From Bacillota bacterium (GTDB lineage: Bacteria; Bacillota; Clostridia; Acetivibrionales; JAEZXR01), in NCBI GenBank assembly GCA_023419605.1, contig JAEZXR010000021.1, positions 1 to 54,897 on the forward strand: DNA of 54,897 bases, read 5' to 3'. Within the stretch, counting starts at the first letter, position 1. Each line of letters opens with the position of its first letter. The notes under the pieces were generated by a model that saw only the letters and a list, made by a program, of their open reading frames with translations, was not told the DNA's origin and made no database searches. Both the position numbers and the translations under genes were made by a program. Shown piece by piece: positions 8,489-16,500 of this stretch.

Positions 8489-9258
8489 TGAATTTATTGC
8501 ATGCAGATGCTATAACCATGCAGTTTGGCGGATTAACGGCAGTAAAGGAATTCAGCCTTGAATTGAATAAGGGAGAAATCGTTGCGTTGATCGGACCCAA
8601 TGGTGCGGGTAAGACCACTGCTTTTAATATGATTACCGGTGTTTATAAGCCCACCAGTGGAAAGATCTATTTGAATAAAGCTGAAATATCCGGTTTACGG
8701 CCGGATCAGATCACAAAAAAGGGAATTGCCAGAACCTTTCAGAATATACGGCTCTTCAAAGACCTGAGTGTGCTGGATAATGTATTGATTGCGAACCACC
8801 TGCACATAAAGTCCAACTTCCTGGAAGCGGTATTTAAATTGCCAAGGTATTGGCGGGAAGAAAAGGCAATGCTGGAGAAATCCAAATACCTTATTGAAAA
8901 GGTAGGGCTTACGGAGCTGATGCATGAAAAATCCACATCCCTCCCTTACGGTAAGCAGCGGAGGCTGGAAATCGCCAGGGCACTGGCAACCAACCCTCAG
9001 ATATTGCTGCTGGACGAGCCGGCTGCCGGTATGAATCCCAAGGAAACGGAAGATCTTACTCATTTTATCCGCCAGATCCGGGATGAATTTGATTTAACCG
9101 TCTTTATGATTGAGCATCACATGGATATGGTCATGGGTATTTCCAACCGGATTTATGTTTTGGACTATGGTATTACCATCGCAAAGGGAAGCCCCTATGA
9201 GATTCAAAACAATGAGAAAGTAATCGAAGCATACCTGGGGGTGAGTGAAGATGCTTAA
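8488..9258 (+). CDS. livG: Branched-chain amino acid ABC transporter ATPase LivG
   Basis: A 256-residue ATPase that drives import with LivF. It shows Walker A (GPNGAGKT), the LivG-type sequence G-I-A-R-T-F-Q-N-I-R-L-F, a signature loop written L-P-Y-G-K-Q-R-R-L-E-I-A-R-A and Walker B LLLDEPAAGMN. The signature carries YGKQ instead of SGGQ, which is normal in LivG proteins. The start overlaps the livM stop; the 3' end overlaps livF by 8 bases. Confidence 0.93.
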   Translation: MNLLHADAITMQFGGLTAVKEFSLELNKGEIVALIGPNGAGKTTAFNMITGVYKPTSGKIYLNKAEISGLRPDQITKKGIARTFQNIRLFKDLSVLDNVLIANHLHIKSNFLEAVFKLPRYWREEKAMLEKSKYLIEKVGLTELMHEKSTSLPYGKQRRLEIARALATNPQILLLDEPAAGMNPKETEDLTHFIRQIRDEFDLTVFMIEHHMDMVMGISNRIYVLDYGITIAKGSPYEIQNNEKVIEAYLGVSEDA

Positions 9259-9967
9259 AATAGAGAATCTGGTTGTATCCTACGGTGGAATTGAAGCACT
9301 AAAAGGGATCAATCTGGAGGTTGAAGAAGGGAAAATCGTTACGCTGGTCGGTGCCAATGGGGCCGGTAAGAGCACTACGCTGCGGTCCATTGTCGGACTT
9401 CTAAAGCCGCAGGGCGGTATCATCACCTATAAAGGGAAAAACCTGCTGGAGCAAAAGACGCAGAATATGGTGAGGGAAGGCATCACCCTGGTTCCGGAAG
9501 GCAGAAGGGTCTTTCCGAACCTGACGGTTTTAGAGAATTTGAAGATTGGAGCCTTTACACGTACGGATGAGAAAGAAATCAAGGCGGATATGGAATGGGT
9601 ATTTGAACTGTTTCCGAGACTCAAAGAACGGACCTGGCAGCTTTCAGGTACGCTTTCCGGTGGAGAACAGCAGATGCTTGCCGTAGGAAGGGCCTTGATG
9701 TCCCGGCCTAAACTGCTGATGATGGATGAGCCTTCCCTGGGATTGGCCCCGTTGATTGTTAAGGAAATTTTTCGGATTATCCAGGAAATCCATAAGCAGG
9801 GAGTTACCATTCTGTTGATTGAGCAGAATGCCAATGCAGCACTGAAAATTGCAGATGTGGGCTACGTTATGGAGACGGGAAGGATTACTTTAAAAGGTAC
9901 GGGAAAAGAGCTTTTGGCGAATGAGGAAGTGAAGAACGCATATCTGGGTAAGAGTGCGGATAAATAA
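9251..9967 (+). CDS. livF: Branched-chain amino acid ABC transporter ATPase LivF
   Basis: A 238-residue ATPase with Walker A GANGAGKST, the LivF hallmark V-P-E-G-R-R-V-F-P-N-L-T-V, signature LSGGEQQMLAVGRAL and Walker B LLMMDEPSLGLAP. It pairs with LivG in the importer. ATG 9251 is chosen over GTG 9245 because GGGGGTGAG ends just before it. It is the last gene of the liv operon, with a hairpin terminator about 130 bases downstream. Confidence 0.93.
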   Translation: MLKIENLVVSYGGIEALKGINLEVEEGKIVTLVGANGAGKSTTLRSIVGLLKPQGGIITYKGKNLLEQKTQNMVREGITLVPEGRRVFPNLTVLENLKIGAFTRTDEKEIKADMEWVFELFPRLKERTWQLSGTLSGGEQQMLAVGRALMSRPKLLMMDEPSLGLAPLIVKEIFRIIQEIHKQGVTILLIEQNANAALKIADVGYVMETGRITLKGTGKELLANEEVKNAYLGKSADK

Positions 9968-10092
9968 AAGATATAACCGGGGAAGAGCTTCTCAGGAGAA
10001 CAATGACACATACGGTACGGGAATTGTTATGCTTGTAGGCATTGAAGTAAGCCGGCTTACGGCATGGTTGCAAGAAATATAAAACACCTTCA

Positions 10093-10133
10093 AGAAAGAC
10101 AGCTTTTCTAAAAAAGAAAGGCTGTCTTTTCTT
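10093..10133 (+). terminator. Terminator of the liv operon
   Basis: AAAGACAGCTTTTCT pairs with AGAAAGGCTGTCTTTT across a short A-rich loop, and the stem runs into a T-rich tail. Confidence 0.75.
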
Positions 10134-10225
10134 ATGCTGCAACTGCCGGGGAACAGTTGTTAAAAAATTGTAATGATTATCCTATCCAATATCGGGTAAA
10201 ATATTCTTTATAGATAGTAACGAAA

Positions 10226-11854
10226 ATGTCGTTATCGGGGGGATATAAAATAGAGAAATTATCGGATTCAGGACTTTCACGCTTTGTAGAACGTATATAC
10301 AACGTCATTGTTTTCGGATTGTTGGCTCAGGCCTTCGGATACATTGGATTGCGAATGTTTTTTCCGTCCATAAAGCTAGGTATGATTGCAGTTAAGGGGT
10401 ATACTGCCATCGGTTATGTAGCAGTCAGTATCATGGTAATATGGATACTTTATAAATATGTGATTCGAAAGATTAGTGAAGAAGCAATCATTGTAGTGGT
10501 TGCTGCAGTATTTATGCTGATTCTCGCGTTACAGGTCATGGCTATTGCCTATTTACGGGTAAAGCCTACCTGGGATTTTGGAGATATCATGCAAGGTGCC
10601 GGTGACATAGCAAAAGGTAAGCCCTTTGGTTACAGGGAGTACTTCGAACTGTACCCGCACAACCTGGGAGTGGCAATGTTGGTAGGGTATTTGATGCGAC
10701 TGGCAGGCGGGTATTTTTGGGCTCCCTATATCCTTAATGTTATTGCCATCAATATCTCGCTGGTCGTGGCCTATCTTCTTTCCAAAAGAGTTTTCGGCAT
10801 ACGGATCGCTGCCATGGTAATGCTTTTATGTCTTTTTACTACACCGCTGTACCTGTATGCGCCCATTGTGTATACGGATACCCTTTCCATGCCCTTTCCG
10901 GTCTTGAGCTTGTATTGCTGGGTTTTGGCCTGGGATGCTGCGAAAAAGAAGCGGACAGGAAGATATTTTATCCTGTTCGGCTGCATAGGGGCCTCAGCAG
11001 CAGCGGGATATCTCCTAAAGCCTGTAGCAGCCATTGGATTGGCAGCTGTTATCGTGGAAGTTTTATTTGCCGGCAGGGTAAAAGGGGAACCAATGGAAAA
11101 CGAGGACGGTAGAGTCCGCTGGAAGTGGGGAATCCCTGCATTAATTGTTTCCATTGCCGTATTTGTGGCAGGCATCCAGTTGTTCAGAGGGGTTGTAGAT
11201 TATACGGGCTACAGCCAGGGGATTCCCAGCGAAAAAACCTTCCCCTACACACACTGGCTGGCCATGGGGATGAACAAGCCCTGGTCGGAAGGCGGGACTT
11301 CCGATGGGTATGGTGGATTTAGCGGCCCCGACCTTATTGAATTGAAAAAAGTTCCTACCTATCAGCAAAAGGAAGCTGTCACCATGCAGAGAATTAAAGA
11401 TCGTCTGACTGCTTTTGGCGTCAGGGGGTATGGCCGGTTTCTGCTCCAAAAGCTGGAATGGACCTGGACCGACGGGACCTATTATGTGCCGGAAAAACTG
11501 AGGCGAGAGCCTATACAGAAGTTCAAAATTCATGATTATATACTCGTGGATAAAACTAAAAATACCAGTCAGGGTTATCTTATTTTAGCGCAGGTGGTGC
11601 ACACCATTATCATGCTCTTTATCTTTGTAGGTGGTCTTTTTGCCTTCAGGAGAAGGATCCATCCCTTGTATCGGGTTATGGCAGTCATGTGTCTCGGCAT
11701 TCTGGTCTTTCTCCTGTTTTGGGAAACCCGCTCCAGATATATTACATTTTTGATACCGGTATTTACGTTGATGGCAGCCTTATCCATGGATACCGCATTT
11801 CGCTGGCTGGAAGAAAAAACGAAGTTCCTGACGCAGAGAAGGAGAGAGGGATGA
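10226..11854 (+). CDS. Polytopic membrane glycosyltransferase-like protein (GT-C / RgtA-D-like)
   Basis: A 542-residue protein with about ten to twelve hydrophobic helices. The layout fits GT-C enzymes that use lipid-phosphate sugars outside the membrane. After the third helix an extracytoplasmic loop carries acidic residues (KPTWDFGDIMQ), followed by helices through residues 150-290 and an outside domain of about 130 residues. The motif E-T-R-S-R-Y lies near the C-terminus, as in many RgtA-D-like proteins. The ATG has no strong ribosome site; GGGGGGAT lies 8 bases inside the frame, so the exact start is doubtful. It lies alone between two operons; acceptor and donor unknown. Confidence 0.65.
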   Translation: MSLSGGYKIEKLSDSGLSRFVERIYNVIVFGLLAQAFGYIGLRMFFPSIKLGMIAVKGYTAIGYVAVSIMVIWILYKYVIRKISEEAIIVVVAAVFMLILALQVMAIAYLRVKPTWDFGDIMQGAGDIAKGKPFGYREYFELYPHNLGVAMLVGYLMRLAGGYFWAPYILNVIAINISLVVAYLLSKRVFGIRIAAMVMLLCLFTTPLYLYAPIVYTDTLSMPFPVLSLYCWVLAWDAAKKKRTGRYFILFGCIGASAAAGYLLKPVAAIGLAAVIVEVLFAGRVKGEPMENEDGRVRWKWGIPALIVSIAVFVAGIQLFRGVVDYTGYSQGIPSEKTFPYTHWLAMGMNKPWSEGGTSDGYGGFSGPDLIELKKVPTYQQKEAVTMQRIKDRLTAFGVRGYGRFLLQKLEWTWTDGTYYVPEKLRREPIQKFKIHDYILVDKTKNTSQGYLILAQVVHTIIMLFIFVGGLFAFRRRIHPLYRVMAVMCLGILVFLLFWETRSRYITFLIPVFTLMAALSMDTAFRWLEEKTKFLTQRRREG

Positions 11855-11924
11855 ACCTCTCTCCTTTAATTTACAGGGTATAGTTTTTGGATTTGTTTGG
11901 AATAATTAGACAGGAGGTGATGGG

Positions 11925-12599
11925 ATGGGCTTTTTTAAAACCATTTTATATGCAGTATTAATTTTAATTGTAACTAAGATCATAAGTAAAATTCTGGATA
12001 ATATTGAAAAAATGCTGGTCATCGATATCCGAAAAAACAAGCTGCGGTACGGACCTGTTATTTCAAGAAAAGATCTGGCGGCTGTGAAGCCTTGGGTAAA
12101 AATTAAAAACAGAGTGCTGTATAACCTGGCTTTCAGCAACTCCCTCCTTATGCCGTACATACCCTATAAATATGTATTTGATGACGCTCTGTCAAAGGAA
12201 AAGGATGAATTCCTTCACTGGTGCAGAAAATTCCTGGCCGATTTAGGCTATACGGATATAAAAATGGAATACGATGAGTTAAAAGCCGCAAAGGAGATCA
12301 CCTGCACCAAAGACGGTGAACCTGTATATGTTCAATGCAGGCTCTTAAAATTGGAAGATGGTACACCTGCTGCAAAAGAAGACTATTGGCCAAAGCTTGG
12401 CAGAGGCGAGATTCAAAAGCTGATGGGGTCCATGGTCAAGGATCGGGTTACCCAGGGAATCATCATTACTACCGGAGATTTTACTTCAGAGGCAAAGGAA
12501 TGCGCGGCATTAATAGCTGATCCATACAGTATTAAACTCATTGACGGATGTGAAATAACAAAGACAGTTCGAAAGCTAAGGGAAAAATTCGTAGCATGA
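11925..12599 (+). CDS. Membrane-anchored Mrr-like nuclease-fold protein, degenerate active site
   Basis: A 224-residue protein with an N-terminal membrane helix (residues 5-22) and a C-terminal Mrr-like (PD-(D/E)XK) domain from about residue 93. The fold markers resemble those of the next gene: DEFLHWCRKFLADLGYTDI, IQKLMGSMVKDRVTQGIIIT and a terminal D-G-C-E-I. The catalytic positions differ: E124 stands where the Asp is expected, and Q137-C-R139 replaces ExK. Catalysis is therefore doubtful. AGGAGGTGA precedes the ATG. It ends 24 bases before the active-looking paralogue, so the two are likely co-translated; it may be a regulatory or structural partner. Confidence 0.75.
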   Translation: MGFFKTILYAVLILIVTKIISKILDNIEKMLVIDIRKNKLRYGPVISRKDLAAVKPWVKIKNRVLYNLAFSNSLLMPYIPYKYVFDDALSKEKDEFLHWCRKFLADLGYTDIKMEYDELKAAKEITCTKDGEPVYVQCRLLKLEDGTPAAKEDYWPKLGRGEIQKLMGSMVKDRVTQGIIITTGDFTSEAKECAALIADPYSIKLIDGCEITKTVRKLREKFVA

Positions 12600-12623
12600 T
12601 AGAAGGGGATAAGGTGAGCGATA

Positions 12624-13166
12624 ATGAGCGATACATTGGCTTTTCTATTATTTTTATTCCTATTTCCTTCCGTTGCAGTGCTGGTAGAAAAATTTACTCG
12701 CGTACTTTTCCTTTTTAAAAAGAGACAGTATGATATCAATCGATTCAAGGAGGGGAGGGTGGATCTGGAAGACCTAAAAAGCCTGACCCCCAAGGAGTTT
12801 GAGGAATGGTGCGCGGAGTTTCTGCAAAAGAGCGGCTATACGCATATTCAGATCGCGCCCTCAGGGCCTGAAGGCGGAAAAGATATCATTTGCCGGAAAG
12901 ATGGCAGTATCGTCTATATAGAGTGCAAAAGGTACTATTTTGAAACTTCCACGCCTTTTAGGATTGATGTGGACGTTGTTCAAAAACTCATGGGTGAGAT
13001 GGCGCAGGACGGGGTTACCCGAGGTGTTATCATAACAACAGGGAAGGTTACAAAAGAAGCTAGAAGGCAGATTCAATCCCTCCCACAGCAATACTCCATT
13101 GAGATCATGGATGGAGAAGTTCTTATGAAAAAATGTGTTGAGTATGAAGTCTATATGACGGCCTAG
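12624..13166 (+). CDS. Membrane-anchored Mrr-like restriction endonuclease-family protein
   Basis: A 180-residue protein with one N-terminal transmembrane segment (about residues 5-25), a basic linker and an Mrr_cat-type nuclease domain. The domain starts at the typical L-T-P-K-E-F-E-E-W-C-A-E-F-L. The PD-(D/E)XK residues are intact: D87 in G-G-K-D-I-I and E100-C-K102 in Y-I-E-C-K-R-Y. The helix VVQKLMGEMAQDGVTRGVII is the usual QxxxxM element. Known relatives cleave DNA, sometimes modified DNA; the membrane anchor is found in some conjugation- or phage-linked nucleases. It is the second gene of a tandem pair with a degenerate copy. No methyltransferase is adjacent. Confidence 0.82.
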   Translation: MSDTLAFLLFLFLFPSVAVLVEKFTRVLFLFKKRQYDINRFKEGRVDLEDLKSLTPKEFEEWCAEFLQKSGYTHIQIAPSGPEGGKDIICRKDGSIVYIECKRYYFETSTPFRIDVDVVQKLMGEMAQDGVTRGVIITTGKVTKEARRQIQSLPQQYSIEIMDGEVLMKKCVEYEVYMTA

Positions 13167-13184
13167 TGGCTGCTCTTTTCACTT

Positions 13185-13493
13185 CTAGCCTAAAAATTCC
13201 GGTGTTGTTGTGTGATCCGAGCGAATGGCCTTCTGTACGATGGTAAAGTCAATTCCTTTGTTTTCCACATCAAAGGAGCAGGGGTATTGAGCACCGCAGC
13301 TGCTGCATTCGATATATTGCCGGCCGTCCACCTTTTCACGGTTATCGAATAGAAAAGGAAGAAATTCCTCCTTGTTCTTATGACCCGGAGCATCTGAATC
13401 AATCCAATAGGAATAAATATAGGTGGCCACATGTTTAACTACAAGGTGGTTATCTCGACACGCAGGACATGTCAGATGATCTGAAATTTTCAT
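13185..13493 (-). CDS. Small zinc-finger protein of unknown function
   Basis: A 102-residue protein with two Cys pairs that can bind one zinc: C-P-A-C at residues 9-12 and C-S-S-C near residue 63. The stretch between them (HVATYIYSYWIDSD) is rich in aromatics. Its start is well supported by AAGGAGG about 7 bases upstream. It is convergent with the Mrr pair. I do not recognise the family. Confidence 0.6.
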   Translation of the reverse strand: MKISDHLTCPACRDNHLVVKHVATYIYSYWIDSDAPGHKNKEEFLPFLFDNREKVDGRQYIECSSCGAQYPCSFDVENKGIDFTIVQKAIRSDHTTTPEFLG

Positions 13494-13573
13494 GGGTTTT
13501 CCTCCTTATACTGTTGAACAAAACTTTTTCACTTTCCTTAGTATAGCTTACATTCTGTACTTATATACAAGAG

Positions 13574-13607
13574 AATGCCCCCGGAGCACTTCTGCTTCGA
13601 GGGCATC
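13574..13607 (-). terminator. Hairpin terminator after the 2-hydroxyacid dehydrogenase
   Basis: On the minus strand GATGCCCTCGAAGCA pairs with TGCTCCGGGGGCATT (three G-U or mismatched positions) across a GAAG loop, just past the dehydrogenase stop codon. There is little T-run. Confidence 0.6.
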
Positions 13608-13617
13608 CTCTTGTGTG

Positions 13618-14571
13618 TTATAGCATTACATTTTTTGGATTTCCATCCATCCAGGCGGTTATATTGTCAAAGGCGATTCCGGCTCTACGAATCAGGGCTT
13701 CCTGTGTAGCAAAAGCAACGTGCGGAGCCACTACCGTGTTTTTGGAGTGGAGCAGAACATGGTCCGTCGGGAGCGGCGGCTCCATCTCAAATACGTCAAT
13801 ACCTGCTCCGGCAATCCTGCCTTCATTCAAAGCCTCTGCAAGGGCCTCGCTGTCAACAACAGGACCTCTGGCTGTGTTAATCAGAATGGTGGATGACTTC
13901 ATCCGTGCGATGCGTTCTCTGTTTATAAGCTGCTTTGTCTCCGGGCTGAGGGGAGTATGAAGTGTTACAATATCGCTGGAGGAAAGCAGTTCTTCCAGGC
14001 TCACATAGGTGATCCCCAGGTCCCTGGCATCCTGTTTTTGGCTTCTGCTATAGGCAAGGATTTTACAGCCGAAGGCTTTGCCGATTTCAGCAACCCGCAT
14101 ACCGATGGCGCCGGTACCTATGACGCCGAGGGTTTTTCCGTAGAGCTCATTTCCAATAAGACCTGTTTTTGTTTTACCTTCCCGTGTTACGGTATTACAA
14201 GGGACGATATGCCTGTAAACGGCAATCATCAGGCCAAAGGCCAATTCTGCAACGGAATGGGTACTATACCCCGCTGCATTGCAAATCCTGATTCCTTTTT
14301 CCCGGCAAGCTTCGAGATCGATATGGTCGATTCCCGTAAAAGCAACAGAGATCATTTTCAAGTTCGGAACAGACCGGATTACTTCACCCTTGAGGGGGAG
14401 ATTTGCCAGCAGAAGGACATCGGCACCTTCCGATCTTCGGGCGAGCTCCTGAGTGTCTTCCACTCTGCTATCATAGGCTATAAATTCGTGCCCTTGAGAT
14501 GTAAGGGCAGCAGAAAGGGACGCCATGTTTTCCTGACTCACACCCAGTGGCTCAAGCATCACAATACGCAT
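13618..14571 (-). CDS. D-isomer-specific 2-hydroxyacid dehydrogenase (SerA/hydroxypyruvate reductase-like)
   Basis: A 317-residue NAD-dependent dehydrogenase. The catalytic domain leads into the Rossmann motif GVIGTGAIGMRVAEIGKAFG, then the family signature V-T-L-H-T-P-L-S-P-E-T, the active-site Arg in N-T-A-R-G-P-V-V-D, and the His in V-A-P-H-V-A-F-A-T. The reaction is reversible 2-keto acid/2-hydroxyacid conversion. There is no C-terminal ACT domain, so a classical regulated SerA is unlikely. ATG 14571 is preferred to GTG 14580, being 8 bases from AAAGGAG. Monocistronic; substrate unknown. Confidence 0.88.
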   Translation of the reverse strand: MRIVMLEPLGVSQENMASLSAALTSQGHEFIAYDSRVEDTQELARRSEGADVLLLANLPLKGEVIRSVPNLKMISVAFTGIDHIDLEACREKGIRICNAAGYSTHSVAELAFGLMIAVYRHIVPCNTVTREGKTKTGLIGNELYGKTLGVIGTGAIGMRVAEIGKAFGCKILAYSRSQKQDARDLGITYVSLEELLSSSDIVTLHTPLSPETKQLINRERIARMKSSTILINTARGPVVDSEALAEALNEGRIAGAGIDVFEMEPPLPTDHVLLHSKNTVVAPHVAFATQEALIRRAGIAFDNITAWMDGNPKNVML

Positions 14572-14697
14572 GCGATTCACTCCTTTATGTACATTAAAAA
14601 TTAACTATCATAATTAAACCTACAGTATCATAGTTGCCCAAGGATGTCAATTTTACTCTGACGATTGAGTATAAAGCAGTGCTAACCGTTATTTTTA

Positions 14698-14726
14698 TTG
14701 AAGTTTTAGGCTAAATATGGTATAAA
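14698..14726 (+). promoter_or_regulatory. Promoter of the aldose epimerase gene
   Basis: TTGAAG (14698-14703), a 17-base spacer, and TATAAA (14721-14726), about 44 bases before the start codon. Confidence 0.65.
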
Positions 14727-14769
14727 GATAGTGCACATCAAGCCAAAATATTACATGGAGATGATGGAA

Positions 14770-15798
14770 ATGAGAGAGACGAACTGCTGTAGAGCAAAAG
14801 TAGAACAGACTACATGGCAGGGAGAGCCGGCCATACGTTTTGCTGCAGGGGGATATGAAGCACTGATGATTCCAGGCGTTGGAGCCAATGTGATTGAACT
14901 GAAACAAGTGGAAAAAGGGCTGGAGTTATTGCGGGCACCGGAGGGTGTGGCGCCGGAAGCTTTCAAAGTAAGGCCTCAGGTATACGGAATACCGGTTTTA
15001 TTTCCTCCTAACCGAATCGAAGATGGAACCTTCATGGCTGACGGAAGAAACTATCAATTTACAATCAATGAAATTCCCAATAACAATCATATCCACGGTT
15101 TTTTACATCGACGCCCCTGGAAGGTGACGAAAATGGACATCCTTTCGGAAGACCGGGTTGAGGTAGAAGCCGTTTTTGAAGCAGATGCAAGCAGTGAATT
15201 CTATAAAGAATTCCCTCATGAATTTGAATTCAAGCTGCTGTACACTCTTTCAGAGAAGGGGTTGGAGCAGAAAGTAACCATTATCAATCGGAGCAGCCTT
15301 CCCATGCCCATGGGTCTTGGATTTCACACGGCTTTCAAGATTCCTTTCCATCCTGAAGGCAGGGAAGAGGATTATAGAATGCTTGCTTCTATCGGCGACA
15401 AGTGGGAGCTTAACGATCGAATGCTTCCCACCGGAAGACTCATCGAACCGACAGAACTGGAAAAAGGCTACCGGCAGGAAGGGGTTCAGCCTGTGGGGCA
15501 GGTGATAGACAAGCAGCATTTTACGGCGCAGCCTTTGCGTATAAATGACAGGGAGTTCCACGGGGCCATCATCGAAGATCGTGCAAAAGCCATAAAGCTG
15601 GTCTACGAGTGCGGAAAGGGATACGGTCACTGGATGCTTTGGAATAGTGACGGACAGCAGGGGTTTGTGTGTCCCGAGCCGCAAACATGGGCGGTCAATG
15701 CTCCTAATATAAAACTGCCTGATCATGTAACAGGCTTTCAGCTGCTGGCACCGGGCGAAGCATGGGAAGAATGCTGTGCCATCTATGTTGTGGTGTAG
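14770..15798 (+). CDS. Aldose 1-epimerase family protein
   Basis: A 342-residue GalM-like protein; the family interconverts sugar anomers on a beta-sandwich fold. Visible markers are G-I-P-V-L-F-P-P-N-R near residue 80, N-N-N-H-I-H-G-F-L with the catalytic-type His near residue 110, L-G-F-H-T-A-F near 180 with a second His, and W-T-x-type elements toward the end (CPEPQTWAVNAPN). Several in-frame ATGs exist (14755, 14761, 14764, 14770); the last has GGAGATG at best spacing. Its own promoter lies upstream. The sugar substrate is unknown. Confidence 0.85.
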   Translation: MRETNCCRAKVEQTTWQGEPAIRFAAGGYEALMIPGVGANVIELKQVEKGLELLRAPEGVAPEAFKVRPQVYGIPVLFPPNRIEDGTFMADGRNYQFTINEIPNNNHIHGFLHRRPWKVTKMDILSEDRVEVEAVFEADASSEFYKEFPHEFEFKLLYTLSEKGLEQKVTIINRSSLPMPMGLGFHTAFKIPFHPEGREEDYRMLASIGDKWELNDRMLPTGRLIEPTELEKGYRQEGVQPVGQVIDKQHFTAQPLRINDREFHGAIIEDRAKAIKLVYECGKGYGHWMLWNSDGQQGFVCPEPQTWAVNAPNIKLPDHVTGFQLLAPGEAWEECCAIYVVV

Positions 15799-15846
15799 AG
15801 AACACAAATATGGGGTGGGCTTCCTGCTTTCTAAAAAAGAAGCATA

Positions 15847-15875
15847 TTGACAAAGAATGTAAAAACAGGTATATT
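15847..15875 (+). promoter_or_regulatory. Strong promoter of the rrf2/cymR-like gene
   Basis: A consensus TTGACA (15847-15852), a 17-base spacer and TATATT (15870-15875) lie 50 bases before the start codon. Confidence 0.8.
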
Positions 15876-15880
15876 TATAT

Positions 15881-15897
15881 TAAACATATTGGAATAG
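15881..15897 (+). promoter_or_regulatory. Possible CymR-type operator
   Basis: TAAACATATTGGAATAG lies just after the promoter and resembles the 3' half of the Bacillus CymR box (ATNGGAATT). It would allow autoregulation of the downstream Rrf2 gene. The match is by eye and partial. Confidence 0.35.
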
Positions 15898-15924
15898 TTG
15901 GAAATAGAATGGACGAGGTTTATA

Positions 15925-16371
15925 ATGAAGATTTCGACAAAAGGTAGGTATGGTTTACGTTGTTTGATTGATTTGGCTGTTCATTCTCATGGTGACCAGG
16001 TTGCTATCAAAAGTATAGCAGAGCGGCAGTTAATTTCCGAGAACTATCTGGAACAGGTTTTTTCGGCCTTGCGGAAAGCTGGAATTGTAAAAAGCATTAA
16101 AGGATCCCAGGGAGGTTATATACTTGCGTATGCTCCTGCGGATATACGGGTTGGTGATGTAATTCGGGCGCTTGAAGGTAAGATCGAGGTTGCTGAAGGC
16201 AGTGAAGAGCAAAAGAAACCTGTCAGCCGGATTGATCAGGTGATAACGCGGCATGTATGGGATGAAATGAACAAGCAAATCAATGGAATCATAGATTCCA
16301 TTACATTGGAGGATCTTATTAACGAGTACCGAAGATTGGATGGAGCTAATTCATACATGTTCTATATTTAA
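15925..16371 (+). CDS. Rrf2-family transcriptional regulator, CymR-like
   Basis: A 148-residue winged-helix regulator beginning MKISTKGRYGLRCLIDLA, the typical Rrf2 N-terminus. The recognition region includes ISENYLEQVFSALRKAGIV and the wing S-x-x-G-S-Q-G-G-Y. The only Cys is residue 13, so the three Cys that hold the Fe-S cluster of IscR/NsrR/RirA are missing. This agrees with the CymR branch, which senses cysteine status through protein partners. metY, a sulfur-assimilation gene, follows directly, supporting a cysteine/methionine role. ATG 15925 is chosen because the family starts there and GAGG precedes it. Confidence 0.85.
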   Translation: MKISTKGRYGLRCLIDLAVHSHGDQVAIKSIAERQLISENYLEQVFSALRKAGIVKSIKGSQGGYILAYAPADIRVGDVIRALEGKIEVAEGSEEQKKPVSRIDQVITRHVWDEMNKQINGIIDSITLEDLINEYRRLDGANSYMFYI

Positions 16372-16378
16372 AATATGG

Positions 16379-16474
16379 AAAGCGTTACTGGTTATTAGTC
16401 CCTGGCTATTGTCTTTATAGGGCTTTCAGCCCTAAATTTACCGCCAACTGATAACCATGAGCCAACAACGCTTT
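16379..16474 (+). ncRNA. Nested stem-loop leader upstream of metY
   Basis: Three nested stems: AAAGCGTT/AACGCTTT (16379-16386 with 16467-16474), TGGTTAT/ATAACCA (16389-16395 with 16451-16457) and TAGGGCT/AGCCCTA (16418-16424 with 16428-16434). It ends 26 bases before the metY start. It has no SAM-I or T-box landmarks that I can see. It may be an unrecognised leader or a palindromic interspersed repeat. Confidence 0.5.
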
Positions 16475-16500
16475 TACAAATCATTTGGGAGGTTTTGAAT

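Noticed and set aside
16379..16474. SAM (S-box) riboswitch or T-box upstream of metY
   Set aside because: The nested stems lack the conserved S-box cores and the T-box TGGNACC sequence; recorded as an unassigned leader instead.
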